A DNA stretch of 64,000 bases from assembly GCF_964656455.1 (NCBI RefSeq), contig NC_135720.1, forward strand, positions 54,276,598 to 54,340,597. The letters run 5' to 3'. Below the pieces are notes generated by a model. It saw only the letters and a program-made list of their open reading frames with translations. It did no database searches and was not told where the DNA came from. Both the position numbers and the translations under genes were made by a program. This DNA is from Halichoerus grypus (Eukaryota > Chordata > Mammalia > Carnivora > Phocidae). Positions 45,690 through 58,165 of the stretch are shown here, piece after piece. Position 1 is the stretch's first letter. Every line of letters begins with the position of its first letter.

Positions 45690-47130
45690 TTTACCTTGAC
45701 CAATATCACTAAGCAGTGGAATTGCTAGATCCTGGGAACTTTACAAGATATTGCAAATTTACTCTCCAAAATACTTATATTAACCTACACTCTTACCCTT
45801 GTGCATAATTCTTATTGCTTTACATTGTTGCCTTCATTTGGTTTTGTCAGACTTTTTCATTTGTCCCAATTTGATGGGTATAAAATAGATATATCTTTTC
45901 CTGTCCCTTTACTTTCCACTTTCATGTATCATTTTCTTTTCACTACATAATTGTTGAAATTTTATTGACTCTAATTTATTTATTCAATTTGAGATACTTT
46001 GTCTTTTGATTAGCAAAGTTTAAGCCACTTAACATTTATTGCAATCATAGTTTTATTAGGACTTATGCTACCTTTTTTCATGTTTTTATTACCTAAATTC
46101 TTAGTTTTGTTGAATTTTGTTTTTCCTCTTTCTCTTATTTTCCTCTTTTTACTGTACACTAATCAGTCTTCTAACCATCATTTTGGAAATATTTAGATTT
46201 GTCTTCTAATTATTATGTATTTATTTTCCTTCTCCTTCTTGTTCTTGTTCTTCTTGTTTGTTTTCTTTCTCCTCTCCCCTCCTTCTCTCTCTCTGTGTTA
46301 GTGCTTGCATATAGAGATACAAGTTGTTTACTCACACTTATTTCCCATATCACATGATTTCCTTTTGCCTTTAATTCTTTTTTTTTCCTTGAAATATTTC
46401 TTCCACATGTGTTTTCAGACTGTTTTTGTGAGATAAATGATTTTGGGTCTCATAACTATAATAAAGTCTTTATTTGGCTCCTCTAAGTAAATAATAATTT
46501 ATCTGACTATTATATTCTAGTTTTATAGTTGTTTTCCTTCAACACTGAAAATATTTCTCTGCTGTATTCTTGTAACAAGGAATGTTTTTGAGAACTTTAA
46601 TGTTAATCTGACTCTTCTTTCTTGGATAGGTGATGTCCTTTATTCTCTGGGAGCTTTTAGAATTTTTTTGTTTGATGTTCTTAGATGTTACTATTAGTGT
46701 TTTTAGGTGTGGTTTTTAATTCTCCATACTTGTTGATATTCAATGAGAATTTGTTATCTCAAGTATTATATTTTTCTTTAAGTTTAGTGAATTTTGAACC
46801 ATTATTTCCTCAAATATTTTATTCACTTTTTTCTTTTGGGATTTCAATTTTATGAATGTTGATACTTCAACTTCTTTTCTCCATTTTTCCTTTGTTCTTG
46901 TATCTCTTTATTCTTCTCTGATGTCCTGTGTGTCCTTCATCTTGATTTTCCAGATCCCAAACTCATACTTCGGCAGCACTCAACTATATATCTAATCCAT
47001 TAAGAACTTTTTGCAATTAATATATTTTTATATCCTTTATCAATAATTGATTTTTCTTTATAGCTACTTTTTCCTTACTAATTTTTTCAATACTTTTCTT
47101 TGATAATATTTAATTTGGCTTTAAAATTTG
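45690..47130 (-). repeat. Old L1/HAL1-like LINE
   Basis: Antisense L1 landmarks: 'aattgctagatcctgggaac', 'tttgatgggtataaaataga', 'tctaatttatttattcaatt', then 'ttattccctggg'-type text near 46640 and 'tctttgataatatttaattt'. Much decayed. It contains low-complexity T/C runs at 46230-46310. The block may combine more than one L1 copy. Confidence 0.5.
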
Positions 47131-47439
47131 TGTTTTTGCTGCATTATGACAAAAAAAGAAATAAAATAAGCATACAGATTGGAAGGAGAGAAGCAAAATT
47201 CCCTGCTTGAAAGACATGGTCATTTATACAGAAAATCCTAAATTATCTAACAAAAAAAGGCTACTAGAGCTAATAAGTTTTTCAAGGTTGTAACACATGA
47301 GGTCAATCTAGAAATATTGATATGTGTGTATGCAATATATACATATACAAATACATATTGTATACAACATATACATGTGCAAATATATGTATATGTGCAA
47401 ATTATATACAAATATCCAAATATATATACTTTTATATTT

Positions 47440-47612
47440 GTATACTAGCAATGAATGGTCAGCAATTGAAATTTTAAAATGTTCTTTTTTAAATTAAAAT
47501 TTCATTTAAAATTGAAATAAAAATTGTTATATGTAAATATATTTATATACAGATATACATAAATATGTATACTAGTAATGAAAAATCTGCAATTGAAAAT
47601 TTAAAAGCAATA
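47440..47612. repeat. Tandem duplication inside the L1
   Basis: 'tttgtatactagcaatgaat' followed by 'gcaattgaaattttaaaat' near 47450-47495 recurs as 'tatgtatactagtaatgaaa' and 'gcaattgaaaatttaaaag' near 47562-47608. The normal L1 has one copy. The unit is about 115 bp and the copies differ by several bases. Confidence 0.78.
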
Positions 47613-48225
47613 CCATATACAATTGCATCAAACTATTAAAAATACTTAGGGATAAATTTGATAAAAGTATGTACAACTTGAAAACTACAGAACATTCTGA
47701 GAAAAATTAAAGAAGAATTAAATATAAGAGAGATATGTTGTGTTTTTGAATTGGAAAAATCAATACTGCTAAGATGTTATTTCTTTTCAAATTAGTGAAT
47801 GGATTCAAAGCAACCCCAGTCAAAGTCCCATCAAACTTCTTTGTAGAAATTGACAAGTTTTTTTAATTTATGAGTTTATTCTAAAATTTATATGGAAACA
47901 TAAAGTACTTAGAATTGCCAAAACAACTTTGAAAAAGAAGACCAATATTGACAGATTTACACCAGCTGATTTTGATCTTATAAAGCTACCGTAATCAGGA
48001 TAATATGGTATTGGCTTTAAAAGAGTCATATTTATCAATGGGAAAGAATAGAGAGTTTAGAAAGAAATACACACATGTATGATTAATTAATTTTTGACAA
48101 AAATACCAAGGCAGTTCAATGTAGAATAATAATCTTTTCAACAAATGATGGTGGAACACTTAGTCATATGCAAAAAGTGAACTCTACCCTTATGTCATAC
48201 CATATATAAAAATGAACTCAAAATG

Positions 48226-48416
48226 GGGGCGCCTGGGTGGCTCAGTTGGTTAAGCGACTGCCTTCGGCTCAGGTCATGATCCTGGAGTCCCGGGATCAAG
48301 CCCCGCATCGGGCTCCCTGCTCAGCAGGGAGTCTGCTTCTCCCTCTGACCCTCATGATCTCTCTATCTCATTCTCTCTCTCAAATAAATAAAAATCTTAA
48401 AAAAAAAAAAAAAAAA
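48226..48416 (+). mobile_element. CAN-SINE
   Basis: Head 'gggcgcctgggtggctcag', body with 'ccttcggctcaggtcatgat' and 'gctccctgctcagcaggg', then a (CT) tract and poly(A). Target duplication gaactcaaaatg at 48214-48225 and 48417-48428. This is one of the best-preserved copies; the 70-codon frame through it is not a gene. Confidence 0.96.
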
Positions 48417-48610
48417 GAACTCAAAATGAATTCTAAATGTAAAACCTAACATTATAAAACTGTAAGAAAACAGGAGAAAATCTCAGTAACTTTGAAGTTG
48501 ACAAAGATTTCTTAAATACTTCACTGAAAGCAAGAAATAGAAAAACCTAATATATAAATTAGACTTAACTTAAATTTTTTTTAAAATTTGCTCTTCGAAA
48601 TCAGTTACAA

Positions 48611-48785
48611 GTGGCTCAGTTGGTTAAGCATCTGCATTCAGCTCAGGTCATGATCTCAGCGTCCTGGGATCAAGCCCCACATCAGGCTCCCTGCTGAGCA
48701 GGGAGTCTGCTTCTCCCTCTCTCCCCACCCCTGCTCATGCTCTCTCTCTCTCTCTCTCAAATAAATAAATAAAATATTTTTTAAA
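48611..48785 (+). mobile_element. CAN-SINE, 5'-clipped
   Basis: It starts at 'gtggctcagttggttaagca', lacking about the first nine bases of the head, and ends in an A-rich tail. Target duplication aaatcagttacaa at 48598-48610 and 48786-48798. (CT)n at 48740-48757. Confidence 0.94.
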
Positions 48786-49789
48786 AAATCAGTTACAAAA
48801 ACAGAACGACAAGACACTGATTATAAGGAAATATTGGCAAAATACATATCTGACAAAACCTGTGTCTAGAATATACAATGAATTCTTAAAATTTAATAAG
48901 AAGACAATCCAATTTTTTAAATGGGCAAAAGATTTGAACAGACAATTCATCAAAGAAGATATACAGATAGGAAATAAGCACATGAAAAGATACTCAACAT
49001 CATTAATCAATGGGGAAATGCTAACTAAAAACTACAATAGGATAATGGTAGATACCCACTAGAGTGAATAAAATTCAGAAGGCTGTTTATATCCAAGTTC
49101 TGGTGAGGATGTAGAGCAACTGAAACTCATACATTGCTGGCGGAAATGTAGAATAGTACAATCACTCTGAAAAACAATTTTACAGTTTCTTAAAAAGTTA
49201 AACATGTACCTGTAATACATTCAACGATTTCTCTCCTAGGTATTATTGACCCAACAGAAATGAAAGCATGTGTCCACACACAAATGAAATCTTCGTAACA
49301 GCTTTATTTATAATAGCAAAAATCAGGAACCACCCAAAAGTCCATCAAAGAGTGGATAAACAAGTTGTGTTATAGCCATACAATGGAATACTACTCATCA
49401 ATAAGAAGTAATGAACTAGTGATATACACAACAGCATAGATGAATTTCAAATAATTATGCTCAGTGAAAAAAGCCAGACACAAAACAGTATATTATATAT
49501 TTCCAGTTCTATAAAATTCTAGAAAAATATAAACTATAGCGACAGCAGACCAGTGATTGCTTGGGGACAGAGGGTGGAAGAGGAATGGGGAGGGGGAGAA
49601 TGAAGAAATTCTTGAGGGTGATGGAAATGTCTTTTATCTTGGTTGCAATGATGGTTTCGTAGGTCTATAAATATGTCAAAACCTATCAAATTGTACACTC
49701 CAAATAGTTTATTGAACATCAGTAATACTATTCAATAAATTTGAAAAACAAAATGAGAAAAAATTTAAAAAGAATCTGTTACAAGACAA

Positions 49790-50250
49790 TAGCACTTTTA
49801 AAGCCAAGATCCTTTCCCCCTCAGGCATTTGCTAATTTGATTTATAAACACTTTTTCCCAGTCTGTAGCATATATTTTTATTCTCTTAATAGTGCCTTTC
49901 AAAGCATAGAACTTCTTAATTTTAATGGACTCCAATTTACTATTTTTTTCTTTTATGGCTTCATACGTAAGAATTCTGCTTAATTCAAGCTTGCAATTTT
50001 TTTTTCAAGTTTTCTTGTAGAAGTTTTATGGTTTTAGGATTTACACATAAGTCCATGATTCATTTTGGATTTCATTTTGGGTTTTATTTGTTGTTTGTTT
50101 TGAGGTATGGCTCAAAGTTCATGTTTTTGTATGGGGATATTCAATTTTTCTAACACCATTTGTTGAAAATATTCTTTCTTCACTGAATTGAATTTGCACC
50201 TTTGTCAAAAATCAGTTGACAATATATGTGTAGTTCTATTTTGGAGCTCT
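49790..50250 (-). repeat. Old L1M fragment
   Basis: Antisense L1 ORF2 text: 'gcatagaacttcttaatttt', 'gttttatggttttaggattt', 'ccatgattcattttggattt' and 'aacaccatttgttgaaaat'. It abuts a plus-strand L1-derived block, suggesting a 5' inversion or two insertions. Confidence 0.7.
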
Positions 50251-50990
50251 CTGATCTGAGGCTTGAGACATAGAGGATAAACAGAAAGCAGCAGCCTAGA
50301 GCTTGCTGCAGTCCCTGTGGGTTAGAAAGAGAAAAATTGGCTTTCAAGACTATCAAAGTCGTGAGGAACTGAGGGACCAAGATTCCAGGCAGAAAGGGGC
50401 TTCTAAGAGGCTAATAGTTCACTCGGAGATTTTTGCCATCTCAAAGAACTAGGGAAAAAAACAGTTGGAGTTCAGAACTTCCCTTTCTCCCCCAAGGGGG
50501 AAAGAGTTCTGGTAAATACTCAGGCTTTCACTGAGATTCTTAAAGGGCTACCCAGGTAAGAAAAAAAAAAAACCACCCAGAAATAAAGCAGTCTTAGTCT
50601 CAATCCCAGCAAGGTGATCTGCCTGCCAGGAAAATATATTAAATTCACTCTGGAGAAAGACAACATCATTCAGAGTCTCAATTTTTCATATACAAAACCC
50701 ATTTTTAATAAAATTACCAGACATGTCAGGAAAAAATGAGCAAATAACTAAAAACAAAGAGCAAACTTAGCCCATAGAAATAAACTCAAAGTAGATAGAA
50801 ATATTGGGGTTATCAGGCTTGAAATGTTAAATAACTATGGTTAAACACACGCAAGAAATTAAATTACAAGATGTAGAATTTTGGCTGAGAACTAGAATCT
50901 ACTTAAAAATCCAACAGAAATTGTAGAACTAAAAAAATACAATAAATGAAATGAGTATTTCTGTAAAACAATAACAAAAACCATTTGACC
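50251..50990 (+). repeat. Probable HAL1/L1 5' region
   Basis: Text near 50690-50960, such as 'ccagacatgtcaggaaaaaa', 'agaaataaactcaaagtaga' and 'aaattgtagaactaaaaaaa', resembles the ORF1 region of old L1 or HAL1 on the plus strand. Very diverged. 50991-51436 shows nothing recognised. Confidence 0.5.
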
Positions 50991-51450
50991 AATCATTTGG
51001 GGGAGTTTAGCAACTGTATTTTATAAAAATAAATGATTTCAAGAAAGGGTGGCCTTCCAGAATTCCCAGAAAGGAGTGGCTTTCCAGAATTTTATGATTC
51101 CTGTCATATCCCCACTTTCCCACCCCTACCTCCAGAGTGGCTGCTAAATTCTTCCCCTTCGTTGAGTGGAGTACTTCCAAAGGCCTGCAGGCTCCCGGAG
51201 TCTCTTTTCTTTTTACAAGAAGAATCATGTTGAATTTTATTTTCTTGGGTTTGTTTCAAAGATGAATGCTTTGTGGTCTGGATCTTTCTTTTCATTATTG
51301 ACCCTCCCTGCTTATGCACAAAGTATAGACCATACTAGACACTCAGAAAAATAGTTATTGAATGAGAGAATAAATGAATTAAAGAGTCACAAGAGTCTTT
51401 TGCATAATAAAAAAGAACTGACTCAAATTTGTTTTTAAATTTTTGATCTG

Positions 51451-51620
51451 GGGCACCTGGGTGGCTCAGATGGTTAAGCATCTGCCTTCGGCTCAGGTCA
51501 TGATCCCAGGGTCCTGGAATCAAGTCCCACATTGGGCTCCCTGCTCTTTGGGAGCCTGCTTCTCCCTCTGCCTCTCTCTCTCTCTGTCTCTCATGAATAA
51601 ATAAATAAAATCTTAAAAAA
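51451..51620 (+). mobile_element. CAN-SINE
   Basis: Head 'ggcacctgggtggctcag', body with 'ccttcggctcaggtcatgat', (CT)n at 51573-51590 and A-rich tail. Target duplication aaatttttgatctg at 51437-51450 and 51621-51634. A short internal deletion in the middle gives a body of about 170 bp. Confidence 0.95.
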
Positions 51621-51634
51621 AAATTTTTGATCTG

Positions 51635-52321
51635 TACTATTCTGGCACACACTGAAAAGCTTGTCTAAACTTTGTACAAAAATGAGGTTGGAAAACACCT
51701 TTCAACTATTCCATAAAAGCCAGCTTATTTGATTTTGGTGTAATGAACAAATGTACTGATTTCTAACAAATTTCATTTGTCTAATACAATGGGAAATATT
51801 AGCTTTTTTGTAACTTTTGCTCTTTCAAAATGGGAGAATAATACACATGCAGAAACCCATACAAATACTAAATACCCAGCTCAATAATTATCACAAAGTG
51901 AACTCACCTCTGGGAGCACCACCAAGATCAAGAAAAGGAATATCACCAGCATCTTAAATGACCCCCTCATCTTTCCTCCCAATTCCTACACCTCTCTCCT
52001 CCAGAAATAGTCACTTTATAAGTTCCAGTTCCATAAATTAGTTTTGCCTCTTTTATAACCTACATAAATAGAATCATACAATTACATATATCTTTTAAAG
52101 TTGCATTGCATTGTGGATTTGCATAAGCTTATTTTCTCTAAAATGTTTCCTGAAAAATAATGTATTACTATTGTTAGATGATAGATAGATAGATAGATGA
52201 ATGAGATATAGATAGATATTTAGACACAGATACAGATACATAATTCTCCAAACAAAACTGTTAGCTGAGAGGATAAATACTGTAGCAGATTATACTATGT
52301 ACTGCCAGCCAATGAGGGTTG
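51635..52321. other. Unassigned DNA with a GATA microsatellite
   Basis: A (GATA)n-type tract lies at 52178-52218. Nothing else recognised. Confidence 0.5.
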
Positions 52322-52990
52322 GCTGTATCAGTCAGAGTCCCATAAAGAAATAGAAAGTACCCTTAGATGAGATTTTTTTAAAAAAGACTTTATTTATTTA
52401 TTTGACAGAGAAATAGAGAGCCAGAGAGCACAAGTGGAGGGAATGGCAGAGGGAGAGGGAGAAGCAGGCTCCCCACTGAGCAGGGAGCCCAGTACAGGGC
52501 TCAATCCCAGGCCCTTGGATCATGACCTGAGCTGAAGGCAGATACTTAACCATCTGAGCCACCAGGGCGCCCCTTTAGATGAGATTTTTAAGGGAATTTA
52601 ATAACACTTGGCACAAGTGTAGGCAACATTAAAGGATGCAACAAGGGACGTTGAAGGGTCCAGAGACTTGCAAAAATAGGCAGCATTTACCAACACCAGG
52701 CCTGAAGATAAAGAAGAGAGAAAACAGTGTCTTGGGAGTCCAATGTGAACTGGAGCCACAGAAGAACCTCCTGACCGGAGGTGTGCAACAATTACCAGAA
52801 CCAAGATTCCAAAGCAGAAGTGAGTGAGCAAGAATCCTCCCCAGCTTTTCCCTCTTCTCCACAGCTTCTGATGCTGAACCCGACAGGAGCCCAGAGTAAC
52901 AGAGAGCCCAAATGATGCAGTCCATAGGGTAATGTTCACAGCCTCCCTACCACTCCTGAGAAAAGCAAAACAGAGCAAAAGATTAAGAAC
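52322..52990 (-). repeat. Probable ERVL-class LTR, family uncertain, with a SINE
   Basis: The left end 'tgtatcagtcagagtccc' is the complement of an LTR 3' end ('ctgactgatacag'). GC-richer text to about 52940 ('tgatgcagtccatagggtaa') continues it. It is cut by the SINE at 52378-52573. A 136-codon frame on the minus strand (52598-53008) falls here and is not credible. Family not named; call rests on the end motif. Confidence 0.42.
52378..52573 (-). mobile_element. CAN-SINE
   Basis: Tail side 'actttatttatttatttgac', body, and head 'gagccaccagggcgcccc' (one C short). Target duplication ttagatgagattttt at 52363-52377 and 52575-52589. Confidence 0.95.
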
Positions 52991-53222
52991 TTCATTAACT
53001 GAATTCAAATATGGTGCAGGAAAAATAAAACAGTAGAAAAAAAATGAATGAAACCTGAAATTGGTTCTTTGAAAAGATCAGCAAAATTGGCAGGCCCTTA
53101 GCTTGATTGATTGAGGAAAAAAAAAGAGATGAGACTCAATTGACCAAAATCAGGACTGAAAGAGAGGATCTTACTACATAATGAAATAAAATATATTCTA
53201 AGGCAATACTATAAACAATTTT

Positions 53223-53456
53223 TCAAAGATTTTATTTATTTATTTATTTATTTATTTATTTGTTTATTTATTTATTTGTCAGAGAAAGAGAGAAAGAGTG
53301 CGCTCACAAGCAGGGGGAGCGGCAGGCAGAGGGAGAGGGAGAAGCAGGCTCCCTGCCGAGTAGGGAGCCCGATGTAGGGCTCGATCCCTGAACCCTAGGA
53401 TCATGACCTGGGTCGAAGGCAGATGTTTAACCAATTGAGCCACCCAGGCATCCCTT
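53223..53456 (-). mobile_element. CAN-SINE with long ATTT tail
   Basis: The tail side is an expanded (TTTA)n at 53231-53277, then the GA-rich centre and the head 'gagccacccaggcatccc'. Target duplication taaacaatttt at 53212-53222 and 53457-53467. Confidence 0.93.
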
Positions 53457-53647
53457 TAAACAATTTTATGCCAACAAATTACATAGCCTAGATGAAATGA
53501 ACAAATTTCTAAAAAGACACAAATTACTGAAACTGGTTCAAAAAGAAATAGCAGTTAATGAAATGAAGGATTAAAAAAATAGAAAAAATCAAAAGTTGGG
53601 TTTTTTTTTTGAAATGATCAACAAAATAGACAAAACTCTACCTAATT

Positions 53648-54174
53648 GTTTAGATTTTTATTTAAATTTAGTTAATTAACATACAGTGTATTATTAGTTT
53701 CAGAGGTAGAGTTTAGTGATTCATCAGTTGCATATAACACCCAGTGCTCATTACATCAAGTGCCCTCCTTAATGCCCATCACGGTTACCCCATCCCCACA
53801 CCCACCTCCTCTCCAGCAATTCTGTTCATGTCTTCTGCCCATTTCTTGACTGTATTTTTTGTTTTTTTGGGTGTTGAGTTTGATAAGTTCTTTATAGATT
53901 TTGGGTACTAGCCCTTTATCTGATAAGACATTTGCAAATATCTTCTCCCATTCTGCAGATTGCTTTTTAGTTTTGTTGACTGTTTCCTTGGCTGTGCAAA
54001 AGGTTTTTATCTTGATGAAGTCTCAATAGTTCACTAATGCTTTTGTTTCCCTTGCCTTTGAAGATGTGTCTCACAAGAATTTGCTGTGGCCAACGTCAAA
54101 GAGGCTGCTGCCTATGTTTTCCTCTAGGATTTGGATGGATTCCTATCTCACATTTAGGTCTTTCATCCATTTTG
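53648..54174 (-). mobile_element. Young L1 with internal deletion
   Basis: A minus-strand L1 insertion of 527 bp: 3' UTR end at 53648-53820, then ORF2 text from about 53821 ('ttctgttcatgtcttctgcc') to 54174. The stretch that should lie between these parts (compare 39660-40420 of the big L1) is missing. Target duplication aaaactctacctaatt, perfect over 16 bp, is at 53632-53647 and 54175-54190. Confidence 0.93.
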
Positions 54175-54734
54175 AAAACTCTACCTAATTTAACCAAGAA
54201 AAAAGAGGATTCAAATTACTAAAATCAGAAATGAAAAAAGGGACATCACCACTGACCTTATAGAAATAAAACGAATTACAAGGAAATACTGTGAACAACT
54301 GTATGCCAACAAATTACTTAGATAAAATAGGCAACTTTCAAGAAAGACAAAACTACCAAAACTGACTCAAGAAAAACTAAAAAATCAAGATAGACCTATG
54401 ACAAGTGAAGAGATTGTATTAGTAACAACAGAAACAAATAAACAAACAAAAATCCCACAGAGGAAAGCCCAGGAGGAGATGGCTTCACTGGTAAAGACTA
54501 TCAAACAAAAGAGTATTAATTAAAAATTAATACTAATTCTTTGAAATTTTTTCCAAAAAAAAATAGAAGATAAGGAAATACTTCTCAGCTTATTTTATAA
54601 GGTTTATACACCAGACAAAATCATAACAAGAAAGCTACAGATTAATATCTCTTATAAATATAGATACAAAAATTCTCAACAAAATATTAGCAAATTGAAT
54701 TTGGCAATATATAAAAAGGATTCTGTATCATGAT

Positions 54735-55178
54735 TGTATTTGTCTAGTCAGGGTTAACAGAGAAACAACCAAACTCCCTCCCTCCCCACCTTTCTGTGCA
54801 TATATACAGTGAGCAAGCTGGTGACTCAGGTGAGCTGATAGTGTAGTTCTAGCCCAAAAGCCAGCAGGCTCAAGACTCAAGAAGAGATGATATTTCAGTT
54901 TAAAATGAATGCAAAAGAAGACTGATGTCCAAGCTCAAGTAGGCAGGAGGAATTCCCACTTATTTGTGGGGGAGTCAGGATTTTTGTTCTATTCAGGCCT
55001 TCAACTGATTCGATGAGGGCCATGAACATTAGGGAGGGAAATCTGTTTTACTCAGTCTACCATTCAAATATTAATCTCATATAAAAACACCTTCACAGTA
55101 TGCCCAGAAAAATGACCATGTATCTGGACACCCAGTGGCTCCATCAAGCTGACACACAAAATTAATCATCACTAAGTC
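54735..55178 (-). mobile_element. ERVL (MLT2-type) LTR
   Basis: Its complement starts 'tgatgattaattttgtgtgt' and has 'attaatatttgaatggtaga', 'agtaaaacagatttccctcc', 'gttgaaggcctgaatagaac' and an end '...gacaaataca'. These are MLT2-type landmarks, the LTRs of ERVL. In this orientation it is the 3' LTR of the internal region to its right. Just inside it, 55179-55195 in complement has a purine-rich stretch that could be the polypurine tract. Confidence 0.75.
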
Positions 55179-55865
55179 TACTCCCTGTCAACTTGGTACC
55201 CATACACATCACCTTAAACCAAATTTAATCTCCAAATAAAGATAATAACAAGGTCATAATTCTGCCTAACATTATACAGTTGTCCTGTGTACAATGAAAA
55301 CATAATAACCCCTTCCTCAGAAGAAGAGATAAAGTCCTTGAGTGATGTTTACACCTCTCCTTGATATCCTATAACTTAAATGCTATGGTGTAAAATTAAC
55401 AATAATTAAATACTATGATATACAGCCAATACATCTTATGTTACATGATAAGGAAAGAAGAGAAGAAAGAATACGCACATGCACATACACACACACACAC
55501 ATTCATAAGAAATGAGGAAATACTCATGACAATTACAATCCTTGTTTCTATAACTGGTTATGTGGTCATAGCTGATATTTATACCTACCTTCTTCTCTAC
55601 TCATTCTGTATTCCTTTTGCTTTCAGCAAGCACCTCAACTGGTTGTTATTCTTTACCTGGTGAGGTCACCCAAACCTTTACTCCTGAAAGATCTTGGGCC
55701 ATTAGTAGTCCTGCCTGGTTTGGGTTGCTGTAGTTTTCCACTGACCTTAATCACAGGGCATAGGAGTACTAAGAGACATCCTAAGGGATCTCCTGTGTTC
55801 CTTCCTTCCCTCCTTGGTGGATGAATAGTCCAATTTCTCCTTGGTAGTCAATATCAATCACTTTA

Positions 55866-56076
55866 TTTTTTTAAAGATTTTATTTATTTATTTGACACGC
55901 AGAAAGAGAGAGAGAGAGAGAGCAAGCGAGCACAAGCAGGGGGAGTGGCAGAGGGAGAGGGAGAAGCAGGTTCCCCCTTAAGCAGGCGGCCCAAGGCAGG
56001 GCTTGATCCCAGGACCCTGGGATCATGACCTGAGTTGAAGGCAGATGCTTAACAGACAGAGCCACCCAGGAGCACC
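55866..56076 (-). mobile_element. CAN-SINE
   Basis: Tail side 'aaagattttatttatttatt', (GA)n at 55907-55922, body, head 'agccacccaggagcacc'. Target duplication tcaatcacttta at 55854-55865 and 56077-56088. Confidence 0.94.
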
Positions 56077-57900
56077 TCAATCACTTTAGATAGCACAGTA
56101 ACTCCCTTCTTTGCTTGTTGATCCAGAGGCACGGGGAGTGCAAAGTGGCCAGGCAGCAGACTTAACTTTCAGTTCAATGCAATCATTGTTGCATCTCCTA
56201 GTAGGAGCATTCTTATCTTTGGAACTAAGATTTCTAGGCCAGCAGAGCATAAGTTCATGGGAACAGGAAGAAAAGTCTTACTAGTGGATCACTAGGGCTA
56301 ATAGTGAATGGCGCTTACTCCATTTCCACTCCTTGATTCCTGGACCCATGAAGTCTGGTGTGGGTGAAACAGCACCATATACACCATATACTGGTCAGAA
56401 CTTTGCCTTAGCCGTGCAAGGTATAGCCACCTAGCTGGCACTGCAACTGAGTCGTCAGAAGGCGATTCCACCATTCTATCAAGCCAGCTACTTCAGGATG
56501 GTGAAAAACATGTTAAAACTAGTGAATTCCATGAGCATGGACCCATTGCTGTACTTTATTTGCTGCAAAGTGAGTCCCTTTATCAGAAGTAATACTGTGT
56601 AGGAGACTATGACAGTGGATAAGGCATTTTGTATATCCAATTGGTAGTTTGGGCAGAAGCGCTGTGAGCAGGGAAGGCAAATCCATATCCAGAGTAAGTA
56701 TCTATTTCCAGTAAGAAAAAAATGTTGCCCCTTCCATTGATTGAAGTGGCCCAATGTAATCAACCTCCCACTGGATGGTTGGCCAATCATCCCAGGCAGT
56801 GGTGCCATAGCAGGGACTCAGGACACTCAGCAGTTGACATAGCCCAGTTAGCCATGGTAAGTGAAAGCCCATGTTGCTGAGCTCATGTGTAACCTCCACC
56901 CCAGCAACCATGGGGTGCTCATAAACTCATTGAGCAATGACAGAGGTGGCTGGGGAAAGAGATTGACTGATATCCACAGAATGGGTCATCTCTCAATTTG
57001 ATTATTTAATTATTGATTATTTTATTATGAAAATCCTCCTCCTCTGTTGAGGTTACTCTTCAGTGAGTGACAAAATGAGACACAAAATCTTTATGGTTTT
57101 TGTCTGTTCAGAGAGGTCTATCCACATACGTCCTCCCTAAATTTTCTTGTCACAGCTTTTCTAATCATGTTCCTTCCAAGTCCCTGACCATCCAACCAAA
57201 CCATTGACCACAACCCATGAATCAATATAAAATTTCACGTGTGGCCATTTTTCCTTCAAGGCAAAGTGAGTAATTGGGTGTGCTGGATGAAGTTCTATCC
57301 TAGAAAGATTTCTTTTTACTGCTGCCCTTCAGGGACCTTGCAGAAAGCTATGGATCTCTGCTCTTGAATCATGCCTGTGAATTGTGAAGAACATCTGTAA
57401 ACCAGGCCCAAGTCTTTTATTCCTCTGCCAACTGATTATTGGGAATTCCCCATGAGTACATAGGAATAAGCAAGGAGAAGGCAATGTAGCAGAAGTGGGG
57501 ACCATGGGCATTTGGGTCACTTATTCATGTAACTTATTTGTGCCTTCAAGGCCTGCTCAGGCCTGATAATGTATATACCATTTCCATTTGATGATGGAAT
57601 TCTGCTGCACATGCCCAACTTTATGACTTGGTGGGTCAGATAACACCCAGTTCATCATAGGCACCTTGGGCCACATGAGGTCTCTACTAAGGCCAACTAG
57701 CAGGTCAAGAGTTGCATCTTAAAAAGAGAGCAGTTATCCAAGAGGATGGTAAGGCTTTGGTAAAAAATACTAAAGGCTTGCACTGCAGTTTACACATATG
57801 ACCTGCCAAAGGCTCCAAACACCATCCCTATCTGTCACTGAACTTTCAAGTAGCACTGGACCTTCTGAATCATATGGCCTAAGTGGCAGGACAGCTTGTA

Positions 57901-58110
57901 CAGGGGCGCGGGTGGCTCAGTTGGTTAAGCATCTGCCTTCAGCTCAGGTCATGATCTCAGGGTCCTGGGATCAAGCCCCACATCGGGCTCCCTGCTCAGT
58001 GGGGAGCCTGCTTCTCCCTCTCCTTCTGCCTGACACTCCCCCTGTTTGTAGTCTCTCTCTCTCTCTCTGTCAAATAAATAAATAAAAAATCTTTAAAAAA
58101 AAAAAAAAGA
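57901..58110 (+). mobile_element. CAN-SINE
   Basis: Head 'ggggcgcgggtggctcag', a body with 'ccttcagctcaggtcatgat' and 'cctgctcagtggggagcctg', (CT)n at 58051-58067, and poly(A). Target duplication acagcttgta at 57891-57900 and 58111-58120. It lies in ERVL text. Confidence 0.94.
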
Positions 58111-58165
58111 ACAGCTTGTATAGAAGCCTAGACCTTATTCAGAGTCTTTTTTTGTCCTGGGCACC

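Larger units (their letters stand above)
47131..49760 (+). repeat. Old L1M ORF2-3' UTR, plus strand
   Basis: Plus-strand L1 runs from 'aaagacatggtcatttatac' (RT region) through 'attaattaatttttgacaaa' to the 3' end near 49745 ('ttgtacactccaaatagttt'). It is cut by two CAN-SINEs. A ~120-bp tandem duplication lies at 47440-47612 and an AT/TG-rich expanded patch at 47320-47440. The frame is broken throughout. Confidence 0.75.
55179..58165 (-). pseudogene. ERVL internal region (pol remnants), endogenous retrovirus
   Basis: A minus-strand internal region lying 5' of the MLT2-type LTR. Integrase text is visible in 56702-56911 (a short 'DYIGPL' motif) and in the next frame at 56488-56808. The complement of 56464-56483 gives 'LIEWWN', and RNase H or RT text continues to about 57800. 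Frameshifts and stops separate all these parts, so it codes for nothing. It is cut by CAN-SINEs at 55866-56076 and 57901-58110. The left 55180-55850 has no frame I can assign. No gag or env homology seen, and no 5' LTR. Confidence 0.7.

Noticed and set aside
46968..46979. Second match to U6 snRNA (12 bases, 'cttcggcagcac')
   Set aside because: The flanking bases do not continue as U6 and there is no target duplication. It sits in decayed L1 text that has a similar local sequence, so this is chance.
52598..53008. 136-codon minus-strand frame with apparently ordinary residue composition
   Set aside because: It overlaps an LTR-like repeat and a competing 98-codon frame. There is no start context, and no similarity that I recognise.
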